NCBI GenBank assembly: GCA_964385695.1 | Contig: CAYLQA010000055.1 | Span: 1-18,104 of the forward strand | Direction: 5' to 3' | Source of the DNA: CAYLQA01 sp964385695 | Lineage (GTDB): Bacteria > Desulfobacterota > Desulfobulbia > Desulfobulbales > Desulfurivibrionaceae | Length of the DNA: 18,104 nucleotides | Shown: piece after piece, positions 14,186-18,104 of the stretch | How positions within the stretch are numbered: position 1 is the stretch's first letter | Layout: each line of letters starts with the position of its first letter | Translations under genes and position numbers: made by a program | The notes under the pieces: generated by a model | What the model saw: the letters and a program-made list of their open reading frames with translations, nothing else | Database searches by the model: none | Told to the model about the DNA's origin: nothing

Positions 14186-16729
14186 CTACTTGCGGCCGCA
14201 GCAGCGTTTATACTTTTTCCCGCTGCCGCATGGGCAGGGGGCATTGCGTCCTATTTTGTCGCCTTCACGGGTTACGGTACCGCCTTCGGTTTCCCCTTCT
14301 TCGCCGTGCTTCAACTCTTTGGCCTGTTGCCGCTCACGCTCACGCTGCTCGCGCTCCAGGGCCTCAACCTCTTCCTTGCTGATCAGTTGCACGCGGAAGA
14401 TGGTGCTCACCGTCTGGAGCTTGACCGTATCAATCATGGCCATGAACATCTCAAAGCCTTCCCGCTTATACTCGTTGAGCGGGTTCTTCTGGCCATAGCC
14501 CCTGAGACCGATACCCTCCTTGAGATAATCTATGTTCAGCAAATGCTCCTTCCAGTGGGTGTCCACCATCTGCATTAAAACAACACGCTCAAGGTGGCGC
14601 ATATTTTCAGGGCCGGCCTCTTTCTCACGGGCCTCGTATTTTTCCTGAAACAGGGCAAGGAGCTTGTCGGAAAAGGTCTCGTAGTCCAGATCATCTTTTT
14701 CCTCAGCGCCCCAGCCAAGACCAAAGCCGTAGTTGCTCTGCAGCCGCTCCTCAACGCCATCCCAATCCCAATCTTCGGAGGGGATCTTATCCTCGACAGT
14801 CTCGGCCACAATGGAATCGGCCAACTCGGGCAGCATATCGACAATGACCGCGTGCACATCATCGCTGGCCAATACCTCACGGCGCTGGCGGTAGATGACC
14901 TCACGCTGCTTGTTCATGACATCATCATACTCAAGCAGGTGCTTACGGATATCAAAGTTATGGCCTTCCACCTTGCGCTGGGCATTCTCAATGGCCTTGC
15001 TGATCATGTTATGCTCAATGGGCTCGTCTTCTTCCATGCCGAGCTTGTCCATGATGCCGGAGATACGGCCCGAGCCGAAGATGCGCAACAGGTCATCCTC
15101 AAGAGACATGTAAAAGCGGGAGGAACCGTTGTCTCCCTGACGTCCGGAACGCCCACGCAGCTGATTGTCGATACGGCGCGACTCATGGCGGCTGGTACCG
15201 ACAATGTGCAGGCCACCAAGATCGGCAACCCCTTCACCCAGCTTGATATCTGTTCCACGGCCTGCCATGTTGGTGGCAATGGTGACCTTGCCCTTCTGCC
15301 CCGCATCCAGGACAATCTCCGCCTCTTGCTCATGGTTCTTGGCATTGAGCACCGAGTGGGCAATCTTCTCCTTTTTGAGCATCTCGGAGATTTTTTCCGA
15401 AACATCGATGCTGATGGTACCGACCAAAATGGGCTGGCCCGTGGCATGGCGCTCTTTGACCTCCCGCACCACGGCCCGGTACTTGGCGTCAATATTCTTA
15501 TAAATCACATCCGCATAATCCACGCGGATCATCTCGTTGTGGGTGGGAATCACCACCACGTCGAGGTTGTAAATCTTCTTGAATTCAGCAGCCTCGGTAT
15601 CCGCCGTACCGGTCATACCGGCCAGTTTGTCATACATGCGGAAATAATTCTGAAAGGTGATGGAGGCCAGGGTCTGACTCTCCTGCTCCACCGTAACCCG
15701 TTCCTTGGCCTCAAGGGCCTGGTGCAGGCCATCGCTGAAACGGCGGCCAGGCATGGCGCGACCGGTGAACTCGTCAACGATGACCACCTGCCCCTCATTG
15801 ACCAGGTAATCCACATCGCGACTGAAGAGCACATGGGCCTTGAGGCCCTGGTTCAAGTGATGCAGCCACTCGATATTGCGCGGGTCATACAGGTTATCAA
15901 TCCCCAGGAGTTTCTCGCCATGGGCCACACCCTCTTCGGTGAGCGCCACGGAGCGAGCCTTCTCATCTTTGGTGTAATGAGCATCCTCCTTGAAATTGGG
16001 GATCAGCCGGTCCACCTTGCCATACAACTCGGTGGACATCTCGGAAGGACCTGAAATGATGAGCGGGGTCCTGGCCTCATCAATGAGAATACTGTCCACC
16101 TCATCGACAATGGCATAGTTGAACTCGCGCTGGCAGAAATCATCCACATCGAACTTCATATTGTCGCGCAGATAATCAAAGCCGAACTCGTTATTGGTAC
16201 CATACGTCACATCGGCGTTATAGGATTCCCTACGCTCGGCATCATCCATTTCATGCAGGATAGAGCCGGTGGAAAGTCCGAGGAAGTTGTAAAGTTTACC
16301 CATCCACTCGGCATCGCGGCGGGCAAGATAATCGTTGACCGTGACCACATGCACACCCTTGCCGGTCAAGCCGTTGAGATAAACGGGCAGGGTAGCCACC
16401 ACGGTTTTACCCTCACCGGTTTTCATCTCCGTAATCTTGCCCTGGTGGAGGACAACACCACCCACCAACTGCACATCAAAATGGCGCATATCCAAGATGC
16501 GTTTTGAGGCCTCACGACAGACTGCAAAACTCTCGGGCAGGAGACTGTCCAGGCTTTCGCCCTTGGCCAGGCGCTCTTTAAAGGAGATGGTCTTGGCGGC
16601 AAGGGCACCATCGTCCAGGGGCTGGATCTCTTTTTCCAGATCATTGATCCGGCTGACCAGGGGACGAATCTCTTTTAAAACCCGTTCGTTTTTACTGCCA
16701 AAAACCTTTTTCAGTACCGATCCGAACAT
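14186..16729 (-). CDS. secA: Preprotein translocase ATPase SecA
   Basis: SecA drives unfolded preproteins through SecYEG. The 847-aa protein is complete. NBD1 has Walker A MKTGEGKTV (about 102-110) and the DEAD-like VDEVDSILIDEARTPLIISG. The preprotein-binding region follows, then NBD2 with NMAGRGTDIKLG and GLHIVGTSRHESRRIDNQLRGRSGRQGD, helical scaffold/wing domains and a charged linker. The C-terminal zinc domain NAPCPCGSGKKYKRCC (Cys 832, 834, 843, 844) binds SecB and phospholipid. The ATG has GGAG 8 nt upstream. A palindromic repeat lies between it and the upstream acetyltransferase gene, so it is probably transcribed separately. Confidence 0.98.
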   Translation of the reverse strand: MFGSVLKKVFGSKNERVLKEIRPLVSRINDLEKEIQPLDDGALAAKTISFKERLAKGESLDSLLPESFAVCREASKRILDMRHFDVQLVGGVVLHQGKITEMKTGEGKTVVATLPVYLNGLTGKGVHVVTVNDYLARRDAEWMGKLYNFLGLSTGSILHEMDDAERRESYNADVTYGTNNEFGFDYLRDNMKFDVDDFCQREFNYAIVDEVDSILIDEARTPLIISGPSEMSTELYGKVDRLIPNFKEDAHYTKDEKARSVALTEEGVAHGEKLLGIDNLYDPRNIEWLHHLNQGLKAHVLFSRDVDYLVNEGQVVIVDEFTGRAMPGRRFSDGLHQALEAKERVTVEQESQTLASITFQNYFRMYDKLAGMTGTADTEAAEFKKIYNLDVVVIPTHNEMIRVDYADVIYKNIDAKYRAVVREVKERHATGQPILVGTISIDVSEKISEMLKKEKIAHSVLNAKNHEQEAEIVLDAGQKGKVTIATNMAGRGTDIKLGEGVADLGGLHIVGTSRHESRRIDNQLRGRSGRQGDNGSSRFYMSLEDDLLRIFGSGRISGIMDKLGMEEDEPIEHNMISKAIENAQRKVEGHNFDIRKHLLEYDDVMNKQREVIYRQRREVLASDDVHAVIVDMLPELADSIVAETVEDKIPSEDWDWDGVEERLQSNYGFGLGWGAEEKDDLDYETFSDKLLALFQEKYEAREKEAGPENMRHLERVVLMQMVDTHWKEHLLNIDYLKEGIGLRGYGQKNPLNEYKREGFEMFMAMIDTVKLQTVSTIFRVQLISKEEVEALEREQRERERQQAKELKHGEEGETEGGTVTREGDKIGRNAPCPCGSGKKYKRCCGRK

Positions 16730-16776
16730 CGTATGCGCTCCATGTGCGTGGATTTTTTTATATTAAAAAGAAGTAT

Positions 16777-16845
16777 CAACGCAAAGACGCAAGGTCGCAA
16801 AGAAAAAACAAACCTTTTCCAATTGCGTCTTTGCGTCTTCGCGTT
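16777..16845. repeat. REP-like palindromic repeat built from CGCAAAGA units
   Basis: The left arm (16777-16800, CAACGCAAAGACGCAAGG..) and right arm (16822-16845) are inverted copies matching at about 21 of 24 positions, around a roughly 21-nt A/C-rich loop. Each arm is itself made of short CGCAAAG-type repeats. It begins just after the acetyltransferase stop and could act as a transcription terminator. The motif resembles dispersed intergenic repeats seen in many bacterial genomes. Confidence 0.75.
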
Positions 16846-16851
16846 GTCTTT

Positions 16852-17322
16852 TTACAATGCCTTTCTCTCCCAGACCAGGGCCTCTTCGTTGCAGTCCGGG
16901 AACTTGGGGCATTGAATGCAGTCGCTCCAAACCTTATGCGGCAACTCGCTTTTATCGATGGGACGAAAACCCAGCCGGTTAAAAAAGGTGGGTTGGTAGG
17001 TCAAGGTAAAAACCTTGCTGATGCCAAAATGCCCCGCATCCTTCAGGCAATGCTCGACCAATTGCGTACCGACATTCTTGCCCTGGGCATCTTCATCAAC
17101 AGCCAGAGAACGGATCTCGGCCAGGTTCTCCCAGCAGATGTGCAAGGCACAAACACCGAGAAGTTTGCCCCCACCATCACCCTCATCAACAAAGACCTTA
17201 AAATCCCTGAGCTGATCGTAGAGTGAACTCAAAGAGCGGCCCAGCAGCAAGCCCTTATCGGAAAAATGCTGCAAGAGGGCATATATCGCCTTTATGTCTT
17301 CCATCCTGGCATCACGGATCAT
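16852..17322 (-). CDS. argA: Short N-acetylglutamate synthase-like GNAT acetyltransferase
   Basis: The 156-aa protein is a single GNAT domain of the short ArgA type (COG1246-like), which would transfer acetyl from acetyl-CoA to glutamate at the entry to arginine synthesis. Family-like signatures are LLGRSLSSLYDQLRDFKVF, CALHICWENLAEIRSLAV, the acetyl-CoA loop DEDAQGKNVGTQLV and the diagnostic end LPHKVWSDCIQCPKFPDCNE with three cysteines (135, 138, 144). It lacks the kinase-like domain of classical ArgA, so Arg feedback inhibition of that type is not expected. AAGGTGGGG lies about 5 nt before the ATG. argJ lies beyond secA on the same strand. I give the symbol with some reserve, since GNAT substrates are hard to fix by eye. 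Confidence 0.8.
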   Translation of the reverse strand: MIRDARMEDIKAIYALLQHFSDKGLLLGRSLSSLYDQLRDFKVFVDEGDGGGKLLGVCALHICWENLAEIRSLAVDEDAQGKNVGTQLVEHCLKDAGHFGISKVFTLTYQPTFFNRLGFRPIDKSELPHKVWSDCIQCPKFPDCNEEALVWERKAL

Positions 17323-17343
17323 GTCATCCCCACCTTATAAATC

Positions 17344-17362
17344 CTGCCCTTGAGCCGGGCAG
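17344..17362 (-). terminator. Possible weak terminator after the SPOR gene
   Basis: A 6-bp stem CTGCCC/GGGCAG with a 7-nt loop lies about 50 nt after the SPOR-gene stop. In the sense direction it is followed by GATTTATAA, a poor T tract; the T-rich flank (TTTTGTT) is on the other strand, where no upstream gene is visible. Confidence 0.3.
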
Positions 17363-17414
17363 TTTTGTTCTACCATAAGCATGGAAAAAGAAAAAGAAAG
17401 TCAACGTGTTAAAC

Positions 17415-17984
17415 TTATTTTGTCTTGGGCAACTTGGATGCCGGAACAAGAGAAATATAGGATTTCACCTTCTCCTTTTCCTCAAGCTGGCTGACCAGGA
17501 TATTGGCATCGGCCAATTTGGCAAATTTGCCGACAAACACCCTGGTAAAAACATCACCACTATCCTCTGGCGGCTGGGAAAAGGCATCATAACCCTTGCC
17601 CCGCCACTCCTTAACCGAACGCGCAGCCCGGTTCGGGTCCCGGAATGCTGCAACCTGCAAAGAAAAAAACGAGGGCTCCGACTCTGTCCATTTTTCCCCA
17701 CCCCCCTTCTCTGCCTTGGGAGCCGCCATTGAGACAGCCTTTTCGTCCCGGACTTGAGCTGATTGTTCAGAGGAGGCTGTTGGGGCATCAAAAAACGACT
17801 CTGCCAGTTGGCCCAAAGTCGCGCTGCCGCTCCCATCCGGAGCCAACACGGTCTGCCCGGCCCAGATACCAAGAATAAACATCCACAAAAAAATACAGAA
17901 ACAGACCACCATCAGGCTGAAGAGACCAAATAATCCCAGCTCAAAACGGACCAGAAATTTCTTTTTCTTGCGTTGTCGTGCCAT
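17415..17984 (-). CDS. SPOR-domain inner-membrane protein
   Basis: SPOR domains bind denuded peptidoglycan glycan strands, often at the division site. The 189-aa protein has a very basic start (MARQRKKKKF), one long TM helix (about 15-43), a low-complexity periplasmic linker (about 48-100) and a C-terminal SPOR domain of about 80 residues. The latter has FSLQVAAFRDPNRAARSVKEWRGKGYDAF, then FTRVFVGKFAKLADANILVSQLEEKE, the usual repeat-like halves. It therefore sits in the inner membrane with its binding domain in the periplasm. No clear Shine-Dalgarno precedes the ATG at 17984 (A/T-rich), so expression may depend on an upstream gene or an unusual start. A long hairpin separates it from whatever lies right of the window. 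Confidence 0.88.
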   Translation of the reverse strand: MARQRKKKKFLVRFELGLFGLFSLMVVCFCIFLWMFILGIWAGQTVLAPDGSGSATLGQLAESFFDAPTASSEQSAQVRDEKAVSMAAPKAEKGGGEKWTESEPSFFSLQVAAFRDPNRAARSVKEWRGKGYDAFSQPPEDSGDVFTRVFVGKFAKLADANILVSQLEEKEKVKSYISLVPASKLPKTK

Positions 17985-18056
17985 TTTAATAATTCACACG
18001 CTATGTGGTTAGCTCCTACCAAATCTATAAACGTTCTCGGGTGGTGCAGATGTGCG

Positions 18057-18104
18057 CAAGCAGGCCGGGCAATTATAGCCCAGCTATATTGCCCGACCTG
18101 CTTG
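18057..18104. repeat. Long near-perfect inverted repeat at the window edge
   Basis: CAAGCAGG-C-CGGGCAAT pairs with ATTGCCCG-A-CCTGCTTG, followed inward by ATAGC/GCTAT. This gives about 22 paired positions with one mismatch and one bulge around a tiny loop. It ends exactly at the window limit and may continue. No T tract is visible inside the window. It could be a bidirectional terminator or a dispersed palindromic repeat. Confidence 0.7.

Noticed and set aside
14594..16054. 486-codon open frame antisense to secA
   Set aside because: SecA is unambiguous on the opposite strand; the long frame reflects codon bias in a GC-balanced gene.

Overview
The window looks like a chromosomal segment of a Gram-negative anaerobe of the former Deltaproteobacteria, most like the Desulfobulbales. 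I infer this from protein style and gene neighbourhoods (a short N-acetylglutamate synthase, SecA and ArgJ close together; a chemoreceptor with an acidic Asp/Glu/Phe tail; a sigma54-type two-component system). No search was run, so the taxonomic call is tentative.

Layout. (1) 1-1400: right-hand edge of an integrated element, a tyrosine recombinase pointing at an intact tRNA-Leu(CAG) on the opposite strand. (2) 1538-2615: ribF with its own sigma70-like promoter. (3) 2653-3999: a pile of broken mobile elements. It holds the 3' end of a group II intron (C-terminal remnant of its reverse transcriptase/maturase, plus recognisable domains V and VI), the C-terminal tail of an IS4-type transposase, and an IS481-type transposase cut off just before its second catalytic Asp. 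(4) 4013-6574 (minus): a two-gene unit with a PhnD-like periplasmic binding protein followed by a methyl-accepting chemotaxis protein, with no transporter genes beside them. (5) 6815-10064 (minus): a five-gene operon. In order of transcription it encodes an exported HMA-domain protein, an exported DUF2318 cysteine-rich protein, a one-TM protein with a possible degenerate HMA-like fold, an FtsX/MacB-type permease with a periplasmic CxxC, and its ATPase. (6) 10271-12768 (minus): a membrane histidine kinase and an NtrC-family sigma54 activator with overlapping stop and start. (7) 12819-17984 (minus): argJ, secA, a short ArgA-type acetyltransferase and a SPOR-domain membrane protein.

The most interesting part is 6.8-12.8 kb. 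Between the sigma54 activator gene and the HMA/DUF2318/ABC operon lie a near-consensus -24/-12 promoter (10111-10126) and, about 110-130 bp upstream of it, two identical 16-bp repeats with palindromic cores, 22 bp apart. This fits a complete circuit in which a sensor kinase and an enhancer-binding activator act on tandem upstream sites to drive a cell-envelope system rich in CxxC motifs. DUF2318 proteins with ABC components of this kind are known from iron-acquisition loci such as the Campylobacter p19 region, so handling of iron or another metal (or a thiol-redox role) is the best guess. The exact HMA, DUF2318, one-TM, permease and ATPase set under sigma54 control is not one I recognise as characterised.

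Other regulatory and repeat features: a shared terminator between the integrase and tRNA-Leu, a promoter followed at once by an intrinsic-terminator-like hairpin ahead of the binding-protein/chemoreceptor unit, a REP-like palindrome between secA and the acetyltransferase gene, and a long hairpin at the right edge.
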